Origin: Taudactylus pleione
Lineage: Eukaryota; Chordata; Amphibia; Anura; Myobatrachidae
NCBI GenBank assembly: GCA_031769625.1
Contig: JAUIMM010000702.1
Coordinates: 2,588,501-2,652,500 of the forward strand
Direction of reading: 5' to 3'
DNA: 64,000 bases
Shown: piece after piece, positions 1 to 10,560 of the stretch
How the letters are laid out: the number at the start of each line of letters is the position of its first letter
How positions within the stretch are numbered: the first letter of the stretch is position 1
Program-made: the position numbers and the translations under genes
Notes under the pieces: generated by a model
Database searches by the model: none
What the model was told of the DNA's origin: nothing
Seen by the model: only the letters and a program-made list of their open reading frames with translations

Positions 1-30
1 TAATGTTGTTCTCTGGGCATTCCCTCAGAC

Positions 31-80
31 TCTCCAACGCGTTTCGGACCTCCACGGGTCCTTTATCAAGGATGGGGGAT
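31..80 (-). ncRNA. Hammerhead-ribozyme-like motif (degenerate), PLE-0 terminal region
   Basis: Read on the minus strand, a core-like UUGAUAA (63-69) is followed by an extra A, a perfect 5-bp helix GGACC/GGUCC (57-61 with 46-50), GAAA (42-45), CGCG and a GUU triplet (36-38). Flanking bases can form an interrupted stem I. A canonical type I hammerhead core is CUGAUGA...GAAA...NUH. Here positions 3 and 8 are U and A instead of C and G, a swap that keeps their pairing. Hammerheads in Penelope-like elements are established, and this motif lies about 0.5 kb downstream of a GIY-YIG remnant on the same strand. The extra A and altered core make self-cleavage doubtful. Confidence 0.4.
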
Positions 81-584
81 GTTGTCTCTATGGGCTATTT
101 ATAGTGAAATCTTTATTAGAAAAATGGGTAAAAACCGGATATCCTGTCCCGGAAGTTGCGGGAAAAAAGGTATAAACATGTTTCGGACTCCATATTTGTT
201 TTTATGCCGAAAAGAAAAATAGAAGTAGTAAGTTAAGGGTGAAAGGATAGAAATAAGATGTAGTATACATAGGAGGAAAGTGGATGAAGAAAGGAAAAGG
301 AATGAGTATGGATTAAGATGAAATATATATAAATAAATAATAAATAAATAAAATATAAAAATATTAATGTTGGATGTTTATAATCTACATGAATGATTGT
401 GTATAAATAATTAAAAACAAAAACAAATAAGATCGTCAAATGAAAAGAAAACCATTAAAGATTACTAGTGGGACTGTATAAAAACTGCCATTAATAGAAC
501 TGGATTCTTTTAAAAAATTTAAAATTCCATATAAAACCGGTAATAAGATATTCATAAAAATGCTTTTAGTTCTATATCGATGTT

Positions 585-960
585 TAGTCTGTATGGTTCC
601 AGTGTCTTATGCCAATATACTGGATGCCACATGGGCACACTAATAGATATATTGATCCTTCCGTCTCGCATGAAATGACATTTTTGATTTGATACTCACG
701 TCCTGTTTGATTTGAGGTGAATTCTGTTGTTTTATTAGTATTCTTAATTTGATTTTTACATCCAATGCAGTTTTTGCAAACGTGGAAACCTTTTGACGCT
801 TTGTTTGTTCTTTCTCTTGTGTTCTCAAGTCCGTAGAAGCTGTTGGTTAATTGTTGTTTATGGTTCTTTGCCTCTCTGTATATGAAGCATGGCTTTGCTG
901 GCAGTATTTTCTTTACTTCTTCATCTAACTGCAGTATGTTCCAGTATGTTTTTTCTCCAT
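585..960 (-). pseudogene. Penelope-like element GIY-YIG endonuclease fragment (PLE-0)
   Basis: Conceptual translation of the minus strand gives a Penelope-type linker and endonuclease. There is a segment containing YWNILQLDEE and LPAKPCFIYRE near 860-960, a Cys cluster CKNCIGC near 750, and the GIY-YIG core SIYLLVCPCGIQYIG at about 611-660. Downstream the frame decays, and the Arg and Glu helix of the nuclease is not intact. Only this 3' portion remains; no reverse transcriptase is visible upstream, where the sequence changes abruptly to a coiled-coil ORF. The 3' sequence down to base 1 is AT-rich non-coding DNA ending in the hammerhead-like motif, so the order matches a PLE 3' end. The family call is fairly secure; the boundaries are approximate. 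Confidence 0.65.
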
Positions 961-1236
961 ATCCCCTTCTGTATCCAGACGTGATCTCTCCATATCTCTT
1001 TCTGTTTCCAGACGTGATCTTTCTGCTTCCAGACGTGATCTCTCTATTCCTTTCTCTGCTTCTAAACGTGATTTTTCTATTTTCAGTTGCATCTCTTGTT
1101 CAGCAAAGGTGGCCCGCACTTTTGCAGCTTCCGCTTTTGCGCGTGCAATTATGGCTGCATTGCTGAAAGATAAAGATTTGGAGGAACTAGAGACTTGGGA
1201 CCTTGTTTTGTATGAAGATGTTGTTTTATGTGACAT
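961..1236 (-). pseudogene. Coiled-coil gag-like fragment, possibly BEL/Pao-type retrotransposon
   Basis: A minus-strand ORF begins MSHKTTSSYKTRSQ, has a serine-rich stretch and an Ala-rich segment AAIIARAKAEAAKVRATF, then a repeated charged heptad-like unit based on SRLEAER. Ser-rich N-termini followed by RAKAEAA and long Glu/Arg coils are typical of gag N-termini in vertebrate BEL/Pao elements, and I assign it on that resemblance only. It stops where the Penelope nuclease frame begins (about 960), so two elements appear to be joined here. No zinc knuckle, protease or RT follows. It could instead be a low-complexity coil of other origin. Confidence 0.35.
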
Positions 1237-1431
1237 GATGATGGAATGGAAATGCTTGAATGTGTACAGGCTGCTGTATTGCAATGTGCAGGTAACTGAG
1301 CTGACACTGTAGCAGGTCTCTGAGTAGTCAGGGTCTTGGGACTGTTCTTATCGAAAGAACTGTCCCTTGAATAATTAGTAATACGGTATTAATAAACTCC
1401 GATATGCATGCGATAAGGGACAGGATGTATC

Positions 1432-2442
1432 CAGGGCCGAAACTAGGATATCTGTCACCCGGTGCAAGGCAGCAATTTTGCGCCCCTCCCGTCCTGTACC
1501 TGGATTTTGTCCTTGCTCCTCCATAAGGCAGTGCACTACTCAGATGTCCCTGGTATAGTGACTTACATTATACCACACACCATAATGCCAATTACACATT
1601 ATGTCACACACTGTAATGCCTATTACCAAAGTGCTACTTACATATTTGCCTGACACCATTTTATGCCCCACAGTAAGGCTTCTAATTACTTTAAAATTAC
1701 CTGCTCGTTGTCAGGGGTTTTATGCTCATTACCATTTCCATGCTCGTTGCCAGGGGGTTTATGCTTGTTGCCAGGGGTTACATGCTCATTGCCATGGGGT
1801 TTCATGCTCATTGCCAGGGATTACATGCTCATTGCCAGGGGGTTTCAAGCTCGTTGCCAGGGGATTTATGCTCATTGCCATGGGGTTTATGCTCGTTGCC
1901 ATGGGGTTTATGCTTGTTGCCAGGGGGTTTCATGCTCGTTGCCTGGGGTTTCATGCTCATTGCAAGGGAGGTTTATGATCGCTGCCAGGGAGGTTTATGC
2001 TCATTGCCAGGGGGGGTTTATGCTCGTTGCCAGGGGATTTCACGGGGGAAGAAGCAGCTTTCAGCATCTTCTCCTGGCAGCGCCAGCATTCCCGGCACTT
2101 CCGGGAATGCTTTGTGCATTGCGCTGGCCTAACAGACACTAGAGGTCCAGTAGGACCTCTAGCATCTGTCTCCTCCTTGTTGGCGGCCATTTTTGGAGGG
2201 CCGTTTTCGCATGGAATTTGCTTAAAATGGCCCTCCAAAAATGGCCGTCGCCAAGGAGGAGACAGACACTAGAGGTCCAGTAAGGACCTCTAGCATTTGT
2301 CTCCTCTTTGGTGGTGGCCATTTTTGGATGGCCGTTTTTTCAATCTGCTGCCCCCAAGCCACCGCGAGTCAGGCTTTTTTCACCCCCTGCATTCCGGCAC
2401 CCGGTGCACGTGCACCTCTAGCCCAACCCTAGTTTCGGCCGT
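1432..2442. mobile_element. Non-autonomous hAT-like element with 8-bp target duplication
   Basis: The ends form terminal inverted repeats (CAGGGCCGAAACTAGG on the left, complement of CCTAGTTTCGGCC on the right). The element is bracketed by a perfect 8-bp direct repeat GATGTATC at 1424-1431 and 2443-2450. An 8-bp duplication with CAG-type ends fits hAT. There is no transposase. The interior has a 21-bp minisatellite and inverted modules around 2140-2320. A partial second copy starts at 47032. Confidence 0.75.
1722..2042. repeat. Minisatellite, ~21-bp unit
   Basis: Roughly 15 imperfect units based on GGTTTATGCTCATTGCCAGG lie inside the hAT-like element. Open frames crossing it on either strand are repeat artefacts. 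Confidence 0.9.
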
Positions 2443-2450
2443 GATGTATC

Positions 2451-3190
2451 TCATTGCAGATATGATACATGATATATGCCGCCCACAATGTTCTATGGGC
2501 CCTATTTAAAAGCAGTGATAAAAGGCTTTCTCACAGTATCAGGCTATTCAAGTAGTGGAATACCGCAGGAAAATCTTAAGATTTTCTCTGTGGCCTCCAA
2601 ATTTTCTTCTACGCCCCCTTACCACAATTTTAGATGAAAGCATGACACCATCTCAAGCGTTTCCTATGGGAAGGAGTTCCGGGAATGCGAAGAGAGATCC
2701 GAGCAGATTCCTCTACCGCCTCCTCACTACCTCCCCGGCGGCTCTGCGCATGCGCAGCCAGAATGTGGAGCAGGTAAGTAATGCAGCTACAGAAGCAGCT
2801 GTGATACTAACCACATGGACAACTGCTTTTCGGAGCAGCTGTCCCCTCACCAGAGCAATGATGATTTGCTCCAGTGTCACGTTTCCACTGCTGCCATAAG
2901 GCCCTCGATGATGAATAGGCACCTTAGTGACAGTAAATGCGCATATGCGAGCACTCCTGCCGGCACTTTCACTCTACTGACACACAGTCCGGGATCTGAA
3001 AAAAAAGCCTTTCTTAGGGCTTTCCTGATGTTCGCCATGGGACGAGGATGCTGCAACACATTGAAAGATGGCAAAAGGTGAGTTTTTCTGTTTGAATTAC
3101 TACAAAAAAATATACAAATTTGGCACAAAGCTATATGAAAAGTAACAATATCTACAGAAAATTCTTATAAGTAGAGCCCTATAGTATTGC
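2451..3190. other. No gene seen; anonymous sequence
   Basis: There is no recognisable gene. Short frames here lack family signatures. A CpG-rich patch near 2740-2760 contains GCGCATGCGC and resembles MITE interiors elsewhere in the window. Confidence 0.5.
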
Positions 3191-3206
3191 TATTATTGGC
3201 TTACAG

Positions 3207-3350
3207 TGCAGCATTGTGCACAGTGCAGCATTGTTGCCTCACAGCACCGGGGTTCACTTCCTGCCAAGGATCCTGAAAAGTTTGGAGTTTGTATTTTGCC
3301 CTTCTGGTTGCATGAATTTCTTTCCATATTGATAGGTTAATTGGCTTTTG
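3207..3350 (+). repeat. Decayed tRNA-type SINE fragment
   Basis: The run from the sequence GCAGCATTGTTGCCTCACAG through GGGTTCACTTCCTG to TTGATAGGTTAATTGGC matches the layout of a widespread fish/amphibian SINE-like repeat. A box-A-like segment is followed by a box-B-like GGTTCACTTCC, then a GTTTGGAGTTTGTA body and a TAGGTTAATTGG end. Identification is from recall of the repeat, not a search. Confidence 0.4.
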
Positions 3351-3576
3351 TCAAAAATGGATCCTGGTGTTTATAAAAAAGTTATTTGAGGCACAGGGGA
3401 AGAGGGATAAAGTGAAGCGGTTTGTCACATAACATTACTGCTCTGGCTTTGCTCTCTCTTGCATGCCAACTATGTACAGAACACAGGTTGCTAGAGGAAA
3501 ATTGCATTCTGATAACTTTTGTTGGGTAGAGTTTTATGATAGTAATTGGTCTCTTCTGCTTTTGTTCATACCAGAC

Positions 3577-3835
3577 AAAGCCTGGACCCACCTTTTGATG
3601 GATTTCATAAAAGATCTTCCTATCTCCGAAGAGTACAATACAATCTACAATCTGAAGGGTACAATACAATCTAGGTTGCTGTGTGCCGCTGTTCCAAAGT
3701 TGCTCACTTCATTCCTAGCAAGAACCTTCTTTATCATGGACATTTTCCATTTACATGGTTGTCCTGATGAGATTGGTGATATGATTGTGCTTTCTACGCA
3801 GAATCTGTGTCTCCATTTCCTAGTACTAAATTTGC
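3577..3835 (+). pseudogene. Ty3/gypsy integrase core fragment
   Basis: Translation shows AWTHLLMDFIKDLPISEEYN, equivalent to the first catalytic Asp block of Ty3 integrases (compare WTHISMDFISELP in the element at 20.8-25.1 kb). About 60 codons later comes FHLHGCPDEI, the block just before the second Asp. A short duplication (TACAATCTGAAGGGTACAA region, about 3645-3670) and frame decay separate them. The second Asp and the Glu are not recognisable. This is an old dead fragment, unrelated in age to the nearly intact sushi element. Confidence 0.65.
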
Positions 3836-3995
3836 TTCATGTTTTACCTGTCCATATAAAATCTTGTAGGTTGTTATTCTTTTGGCTTTTAGGCTAGAAC
3901 TGTCTTCTAGCCTATGTACATCTAATATGTTTAATGGCTTATTTTAAGCTATTTCTTCTTATATAATGGTAGAAGGACAGAAGAGAATGCGGTCA

Positions 3996-4370
3996 ACATC
4001 CCGACTGCAGGGATTCCAGAATGTCAGCGCCAATAACCTGACACCTGTCAGAATCCTGATGAGATGGTAAGTATCGGGGTTAAGGTGGAGGGTTAGCATT
4101 AAGGTTAGGGTTAGGCACTAGGGGGAGGGTTAGGGTTAGGCACTAAGTGGGTAGGATTAGGTTTAGGGTGCGGGGATGGGGAGGTTAGGTTTAGGCAATA
4201 GGGGGGAGGCAAGGACAGGGTAAGAATACAGACACCTGTGTATAGGTAACCTAACCCTCCCCCTCTCCCTACTCTAACCCTCCCTCCCCGGTGCCTGAAC
4301 CTTGCCTCCCCCCTATTGCCTAAACCTAACCTCCCCATCCCCGCACCCTAAACCTAATCCTACCCACAGT
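3996..4370. mobile_element. Foldback/MITE-like element with telomere-like modules
   Basis: It starts near a CATCCCGAC end and carries repeated GGTTAGGGTTAGGCACTAGG modules. Similar modules occur in elements at 10.86-11.29 kb and 31.4-31.9 kb. It contains the perfect inverted repeat 4147-4214/4300-4367 and is abutted by another MITE at 4371. Confidence 0.5.
4147..4367. repeat. Perfect 68-bp inverted repeat, 85-bp spacer
   Basis: Arm 4147-4214 (starting GTGGGTAGGATTAGG) is the exact reverse complement of 4300-4367. The spacer, 4215-4299, also contains imperfect complementary CCTAACCCTCCC stretches. The two arms show no mismatch by direct reading. Confidence 0.95.
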
Positions 4371-4634
4371 GGGGCCGGCCCCAGACGGTAGGCGTTCCCA
4401 TGGGAATGCCTCCATCTGGGCAGCAACGCCCCCGGCACGCCCACCAAAGGGGGCGTGCTGTCACTCACCATCGACAGCATGCCCCCTTTGGTGCGAGACC
4501 CATAGCGACAGCTTGGCTGTCGCTATGCGGGTCTCGCGCATGCACACGATGGAGCTCCCTCCGTCATTCGCATGCGCACTAGGGTCCCATCGACCCGCTT
4601 GCGAGCGCTCGCTCGCGGGTCTGAATCAGGCCCA
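4371..4634. mobile_element. Partial MITE of the GGCCTGATTCAGA family
   Basis: The right end GTCTGAATCAGGCCC and the interior (GGCGTTCCCATGGGAACGCC-like palindrome, GGGGGCGTGCTGTCA block) match the fuller copy at 6367-6914. The left end is missing. Confidence 0.65.
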
Positions 4635-5779
4635 CTGTTTCTTGGCTGCTAAATAAGGAAATAAAAAGCACCAAACCTGCCCTTTAAGTAATTACAAGTA
4701 TCCCTGTATATCATGTATTCCATTCTGGCAGAAGAAATGCACAAGGCAAAATAATACTAATAATATCACATACAGGTTTATCTTTTAAAAAGTGTTGAAG
4801 TGAGACAAACGTGTCTGACCCCTGGAGCTCACCTTGATTTCTCATATCTCATACATTTCATGTGGGAATATTTGCTGTGAATTATAAAGGAACCGAATTA
4901 CAATTATTTGCCTTGCTTTGCTCCTTTTCATTTGTGGTTTCCATTTATCTATGATTATCAAGACAGAACAGTGTGTATTTCCATTAATAGGTGACCAGTG
5001 ATTACAATTAGGTAACCATATATCAGCAGAACAAAGTGTTCTTTGAACTTACAGATGGGACTGTGCAGCTAAAAACACACTCATGACAGTGTAAGTTTGG
5101 GAAATGTATACAGTGGGGAAAATTCAATAAGGTGTGATTATCTCCCACTCGGGAGTAAGTTCTGAAGGATATTTCTATCAACTATATGGGACTCAATGTT
5201 CTTGATTCCATACATATGAATTGGATGTACAATTACTTTGTTTGCACACATAATTACAAATCTTCCTAGTGGTCTCTTAAAAGTATATTTGTATCCTACC
5301 TTTCAAGACTGACAGCTGAAAAAGGACCATTGAGAATTTTTTTTATAGCGCTATTTTAGTCTGCTACACAATAATATTGGGATCTATCCCTGTTTTAATT
5401 TTTTATTATTTTTATGTATTTTTATGTTCTCTTTAATTGTTTTGTTATATGCATTTATGTGATATTATATGTATTGATTTTTATACTTGGTGCATATTTT
5501 TTCTGCCATATTGGAACACACGATACACAGGGGGATAGTTGTAATTGCTTAAAGCGCAGGTCTTTAATGTTTGTATTTCTCTTCAACATTGGTTCACACA
5601 CACCCTTTTAGATACTGCTGCTTATTTACTTTAATTTTACACAACATGGTACTTATTTGGTAAAGTACTATTGTTTTTAAATTTTTGGATTTGTGCCTGA
5701 TTATTATATTTTTCTGTGCTAAAGAAGGTATCCAGTAGCTGCCGCAAGTCAACTAAACAGAGCATCATGTAACAGCTAT
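4635..5779. other. No gene seen; AT-rich sequence
   Basis: I see no coding, RNA or clear repeat signature. It is AT-rich, with T-runs near 5340-5480. Confidence 0.5.
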
Positions 5780-5935
5780 CTGATAAAGTTTTGCATGTAC
5801 CGCTGTAGCTTTTTCACAAAGTCCACCTGTGGTAAATTCAGTTGATTGGACATGATTTTGAAAGGCATACACCTGTCTATATAAGGTCCCACACTTGACA
5901 GTGCATGTCAGAGCACAAACCAAGCATGAAGTCCA

Positions 5936-7480
5936 AGGAATTGTCTGTAGACCTCTGAGACAGGATTGTCTCGAGGCACAAATCTGGGGAAGGGTACAGA
6001 AAAATATCTGCTGCTTTGAAGGTCCCAATGAGCACAGTGGTCTCCATCATCCATAAATGGAAGAAGTTCGGAAAACACCAGGACTCTTCCTAGAGCTGGC
6101 CGGCCGTCTAAACTGAGAGATCAGGGGAGAAAGGCCCTAGTCAGGGAGGTGACCAAGAACCCGATGGTCACTCTGTCAGAGCTACAGCATTCCTCTGTTG
6201 AGAGAGGAGAACCTTCCAGAAGGACAACCACCTCTGCAGCAATCCACCAATCAGGCCTGTATGGTAAAGTGGCCAGTTGGAAGCCACTCCTTAGTAAAAA
6301 GCACATGGCTGCTCACCTTGAGTTTGCTAAAATGCACCTGAAGGACTCTCATACCAGGAGAGACAATGGCCCTCATTCAGAGCCGTACGCTCTGAGCAGA
6401 GCGCACGCTCTGAATGAGGGCCGTCCTCCATAACTATGGAGCGTCCTCCTGGACGCTCGTATAGCTGTGGGTCACCACCTACAGTCTATACGAGCGTGCA
6501 GTTTGATGGCCGCGATGGTCTTGACCATCGCGACCATCGAAACTGCGAGCCGGAGCCTGCGGTTGAGGTTTTCAACCGCAAGGCCCGGAGTGATTTTGGC
6601 TCTATCAGAGCCAAAATCACTCCCACTGACATCACTAGTGATGTCAGTGGGCCGGCTTCTGACGGTAGGCGTTCCCTTAGGAACGCCCCGTCAGGGAGGC
6701 ACGCCCCCTGCACGCCCACCAAAGGGGGCGTGCTGTCAATCAACATCGACAGCACGCCCCCTTTGATCAGACACAACGAGCGAAGGAAAGTCCTTTGCTC
6801 GTCGCGTCTGGCGCATGCGCACTACGGCGCTCCCTCCGTCGTGCGCATGCTCAGTGCAGAACATCGACCCACTTGCGAGCGGACAGCCTCTCGCGAGTGG
6901 GTCTGAATCAGGCCCAAAGATTGAATTCTTTCGCGTGAATGCCAGGCGTTATGTTTGGAGGAAACCAAGCAGTGCTCATCACCAGGCCAATACCATCCCT
7001 ACAGTGAAGCATGGTGGTGGCAGCATCATGCTGTGGGGATGTTTTTCAGTGGCAGGAACTGGGAGACTAGTCAGGATAAAGGGAAAGATGAATGCAGCAA
7101 TGTACAGAGACATCCTAGATGAAAATCTGCTCCAAAGCGCTCTTGACCTCAGACTAGGGCGACGTTTCATCTTTCAGCAGGACAACGACCCTAAGCACAC
7201 AGCCAAGATATCAAAGGAGTGGCTGCAGGACAACTCTGTGAATGTCCTTGAGTGGCCCGGCCAGAGCCCAGACTTGAATTCAATTGAACATCTCTGAAGA
7301 GATCTGAAAATGGCTGTGCACCGACGCTTCCCATGCAACCTGATGGAGCTAGAGAGGTGCTGCAAAGAGAAATGGGGTAAAACTGCCCAAAGATAGGTGT
7401 GCCAAGCTTGTGGCATCATATTCAAAAATACTTGAGGCTGTAATTGCTGCCAAAGGTGCATCAACAAAGCACAACATGTG
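5936..7480 (+). pseudogene. Tc1-type DDE transposase pseudogene
   Basis: ATG at 5936 begins MKSKELSVDL, the usual N-terminus of this family, followed by a stop at codon 11. The helix-turn-helix region (KISAALKVPMSTVVSIIHK) is readable, then a stop and frame changes. The MITE splits the coding region just before [14 protein letters not shown]. Downstream the frame is open through [29 protein letters not shown] (second catalytic Asp) and [13 protein letters not shown] (catalytic Glu). A TGA replaces the following Trp. The first catalytic Asp region near the MITE is degraded. The family normally runs about 340 residues. This copy is dead. Confidence 0.85.
6367..6914. mobile_element. MITE, GGCCTGATTCAGA family, inserted in Tc1 transposase
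   Basis: Ends GGCCCTCATTCAGAGCC and GGTCTGAATCAGGCC are inverted repeats, with a CAA direct repeat at 6364-6366 and 6915-6917. The interior is built from successive short palindromes such as ATGGTCTTGACCAT and ACTGACATCACTAGTGATGT. Relatives lie at 4371-4634, 45870-46465 and 56060-56585. Confidence 0.8.
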
Positions 7481-7766
7481 CTTTCTTAGTTGTTGTTTTT
7501 TTTTTAATTAAATTTGCAAAAATCTCAAAATAACTTTTTACACGTTGTCATTATGGGGTATTGTGTGTAGAATTTTGAGGCCAAAAATGTATTTATTCCA
7601 TTTTGGAATAAGACTGTAACCAGGGGCTGGCTGGAAACTTTTAGCCTGGGGGACAAATGCAATCCAGTGGCTCCGGCTTTTCTACCAGAGCAATGCAATT
7701 GTAAAATAGTTGTGGGGATGCGATTTAAATGTGTAATGAAATATATGAAAAATTATTTTGTCTAAA

Positions 7767-8280
7767 GGCACACATCCACTTAAAGATATGAAAACGACTG
7801 CATGATTACAACACTGTAATCGTGCAGTCATTTGTCAGTCTGTGATGTGGCTACACTGAACGAGCAGTCATTCAGTGTAGGCACATCAATCATCTGCAAG
7901 CATGCTGAATCTGACGATATCGTCCGGTTGTTCAGCATTTTTGCCCGATGATAGATGTCTAAGCGACCAGCGGGAGCGCGCATCACTGGTAATTTAAGAC
8001 ATTTTTGCTAATGATTTGCAAGCAATTTGCAAACGATTTATGAATGATTGAACAATAACAATATTGTTATCGTTCAATCGTTCAGATATATCATCTAGTG
8101 CAGAGATTCCCAAAGCTGCCATTACAGTCCACATTTTAAGGATATCCATGCTTGAGCACAGGTAACTTAATTAGTACCTCAGTCAATCTGATTTAACCGT
8201 CTGGACTCAAGCATGGATATCCTTAATACCTAGACTGTAACAGCAAACTTTGGGAACCTCTGGTCTAGTGGATGTGTGCC
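7767..8280. mobile_element. MITE nested in hAT copy 1
   Basis: Terminal inverted repeat GGCACACATCCACT / AGTGGATGTGTGCC. It contains another element at 8101-8262. The interior has short palindromes such as AACAATAACAATATTGTTATCGTT. Confidence 0.7.
8101..8262. mobile_element. hAT-like MITE (CAGAGRTTCCCAAA ends)
   Basis: Inverted ends CAGAGATTCCCAAAG and CTTTGGGAACCTCTG, with 8-bp flanks ATCTAGTG and GTCTAGTG. The interior includes a palindromic arm pair around GGATATCCATGCTTGAG. It is related to 36494-36813. Confidence 0.7.
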
Positions 8281-8292
8281 TTAAGAGTTATA

Positions 8293-8779
8293 GGGGTAGA
8301 TGTATGATTAACGAGGCGAAGCAGGAAGCACTACCGATGAGATGTAAGAACATCTCATCAGCCGGAGAGGGGGAGCGTTAGCTTCCCCCACCGGCGCTAC
8401 CCGCTAGAGACAGCAGCACATCAGCCTAGTGCTGATGCCCTGTGTCTCAATCCTGGCCGGCTCCACTGAGCATGCTCAGGATCTCGCAAGTATCGCGAGA
8501 TCCCCGAGTGCAGCCCTGGGGCCGGCAGCAGCCCCAGCAAGGACAGCGCTGTTTCTGCTGTGGGTATAGGCTAGCGCCAGGCTGTAGCTGTCAATAACGA
8601 CAGCTACAACCGGCTGAACGGTCATGCGGTATGACCGCTCGTACATGGCCCTGCCGCTCGGTGCTGCTATCTTGTAGATAGCAGCGCCGATAATGACAGG
8701 GGTGCATACATCGGGGAGAAGCGGTATCAGCGCACCTAATGTGCGTTTATACCACTTCTGGGCTTCTTACATCTACCCC
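8293..8779. mobile_element. MITE/foldback element nested in hAT copy 1
   Basis: Inverted ends GGGGTAGATGTA and TACATCTACCCC are flanked by ATA. The interior is GC-rich and full of short inverted repeats (AGCAGCACATCAGC, AGATAGCAGC). No coding. Confidence 0.7.
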
Positions 8780-9429
8780 ATAGTCAAATACATCACCTAC
8801 CAGCCATGATTGACAGACTATTCTAGTGACCGATATCAGATATAGGAAGCAATATACATACCTGACAGCCCCTCCAAGGTCCACCTCACATCATCACATA
8901 CTGCCCTGTCCCCAATTACTCTCAGTGCACAAAGGCAGAACCACAGTAATGCTGGTTACGCACTATGCAATATATGGATAGTACAGCCGACAAACTATAT
9001 ATTAAGTGTGTTTTCTCGAGTGTACACACAAGATATATTGTGTCTGCTGTGCAGCATGACAGATGCACTATATCTTGCAGATACATTGTGCACATTTCCT
9101 GGTATGGATGGGCGACCCACCAACCCACTCATACACTGGCCGGCAGGAAACGTTGACACTGACATCACAACTGGGCAGGTAAATTTAAATGCACACCCAG
9201 TTGTGATGTCTGCCAGACAGATTGAGCATCCCATTGGTAAGTGTGGATGCTTACCAAAATTGACCACTCGGTCTGTGGGTTTGTCGCTTAATTGGGCCGT
9301 TGGCGTAGTCTGTACCCGGCATAAGTTACTGTGATTATGGCATTTGAGAAAGTAGCCTAGATAATGGTCCATAGGGATATGTCTGTAACTTAGAACACTG
9401 CTGCTAGGAGTCACAGCCTACCAAAGCCG

Positions 9430-9640
9430 GGGTAGGGTGGTGTGCTCAGGGCTGCGCAGTACTATGATGTACCCAGTGCTGCCCAGTAGTATGGTGTGCC
9501 CAGTGCTGCACATTACTATGGTGTGCCAGTGCTGCCCAGTACTATGTTGTGCCCAGTGCTGCAGATTACTATGGTGTGCCAGTGCTGCACATTACTATGG
9601 TGTGCCCACTGCCAGGGCTGCCCAGTAATATGGTGTGCCC
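9430..9640. repeat. Minisatellite, ~27-bp unit, in hAT copy 1
   Basis: Imperfect tandem units based on GTGCCCAGTGCTGCACATTA followed by CTATGGT. Confidence 0.85.
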
Positions 9641-10072
9641 AGTTCTGAATCTTACCTGCTGTCTGTGTGGACCCAGCAGGATGAACATTCCTCTTCCTTT
9701 ACAGGCAGCAGCAGCAATGGTTAATCTGGGGAAGGCATGAGCAGCAGGAGTCCTGATAAACTCCATCGACAAGCCCCACCCCCTTTTTCAACTCTCCAGC
9801 CCCTTGGGTTCCTGGGAAAGAAAAACTAGCTCTCTATTGGTTGGTGGTGGTGGCCATGTTTTTGAAGCCTGCTGTAGGGGCAGCCATTTTTGGTTAGCCA
9901 CTGCAGCTTCACTTTACACATATAATAGCACAGAGCAGTGGTGAATCACTTAAATTGTGCCGGCCAGGGGGGACAGATGGCACCCTGCCCCCTGGCCCAG
10001 CCCGCCCCTGGCTGTAACATAACAAAATGTGGAAAAAGTGAAGCGTTGTGAATACTTTCCAGATGCACTGTA

Positions 10073-10560
10073 CAGTGTCAGTAACTGTACAGTAAACAAA
10101 AAGTTTTAATTTTACCAGTATTCTTCAATGTGAAAGATGTCTGACGTTCATGAAAAAATTATTATTCTGCTAATCTCATTAATTTTGTTACAAAACATTT
10201 CCACATTATGTATTAATTGTAAATAATACAGCTCTTCTTTTGTAACGTTAGGTTTAGTTACTTTAAAGAATAAGCTGTTCACTATTAAGCAGTACTAAAA
10301 AAAAATTCTGTATATGGGGCATATTCACTTGACCGCAAGCTTTTGCCCGCAAAAAGATGCGTACCACGGGACCAATTGTGGATTAGTGCAGGTATGCGTG
10401 CTCCTGATACACGTGTTATTGAATTTTTAAAAAGGCAAAATCCGGCAGGAGGGGAAGTTTTTTTTAATCAGCCTGTGTTATAATGTATATACCAGCACCA
10501 GTACTGTCACATCATGTCCCGCACAGCATATCTCAGATGGCTGTGAAAATGTAAGTTCCT
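10073..10560. other. No gene seen
   Basis: AT-rich sequence followed by a GGGGCATATTCACTTGACCG segment (from 10316) that resembles a MITE end. Nothing coding. Confidence 0.4.

Larger units (their letters stand above)
7621..10010. mobile_element. Non-autonomous hAT transposon, copy 1
   Basis: Ends CAGGGGCTGGCTGG and complement of CCCAGCCCGCCCCTG are inverted repeats. Flanking 8-mers ACTGTAAC (7613-7620) and GCTGTAAC (10011-10018) differ at one base and restore the interrupted Tc1 when one is removed. No transposase is present. The same ends occur inverted at 33313-35915. It hosts MITEs and a minisatellite. Confidence 0.85.
5780..10072 (+). mobile_element. Tc1-like transposon, broken, hosting nested insertions
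   Basis: Transposase remnants on the plus strand are followed by a 3' inverted-repeat end (complement of CAGTGCATCTGGAAAGTATT) finishing at about 10070, with TA at 10071-10072. The 5' inverted repeat is not visible, so the left end is truncated near 5780. A MITE (6367-6914) and a hAT (7621-10010) interrupt it. The Tc1 sequence resumes exactly after the hAT target duplication at 10011. Confidence 0.85.

Noticed and set aside
1663..2142. Cys/His-rich frames of 125-159 residues
   Set aside because: They follow the 21-bp minisatellite and would falsely suggest a metal-binding protein.
2200..2320. Possible tRNA or snRNA hairpin
   Set aside because: The inverted sequences are duplicated modules of the hAT-like element; no box elements or conserved RNA loops were found.
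4080..4200. Interstitial telomere
   Set aside because: TTAGGG occurs only as part of a longer degenerate GGTTAGGCACTAGGGGG unit, without a pure hexamer array.
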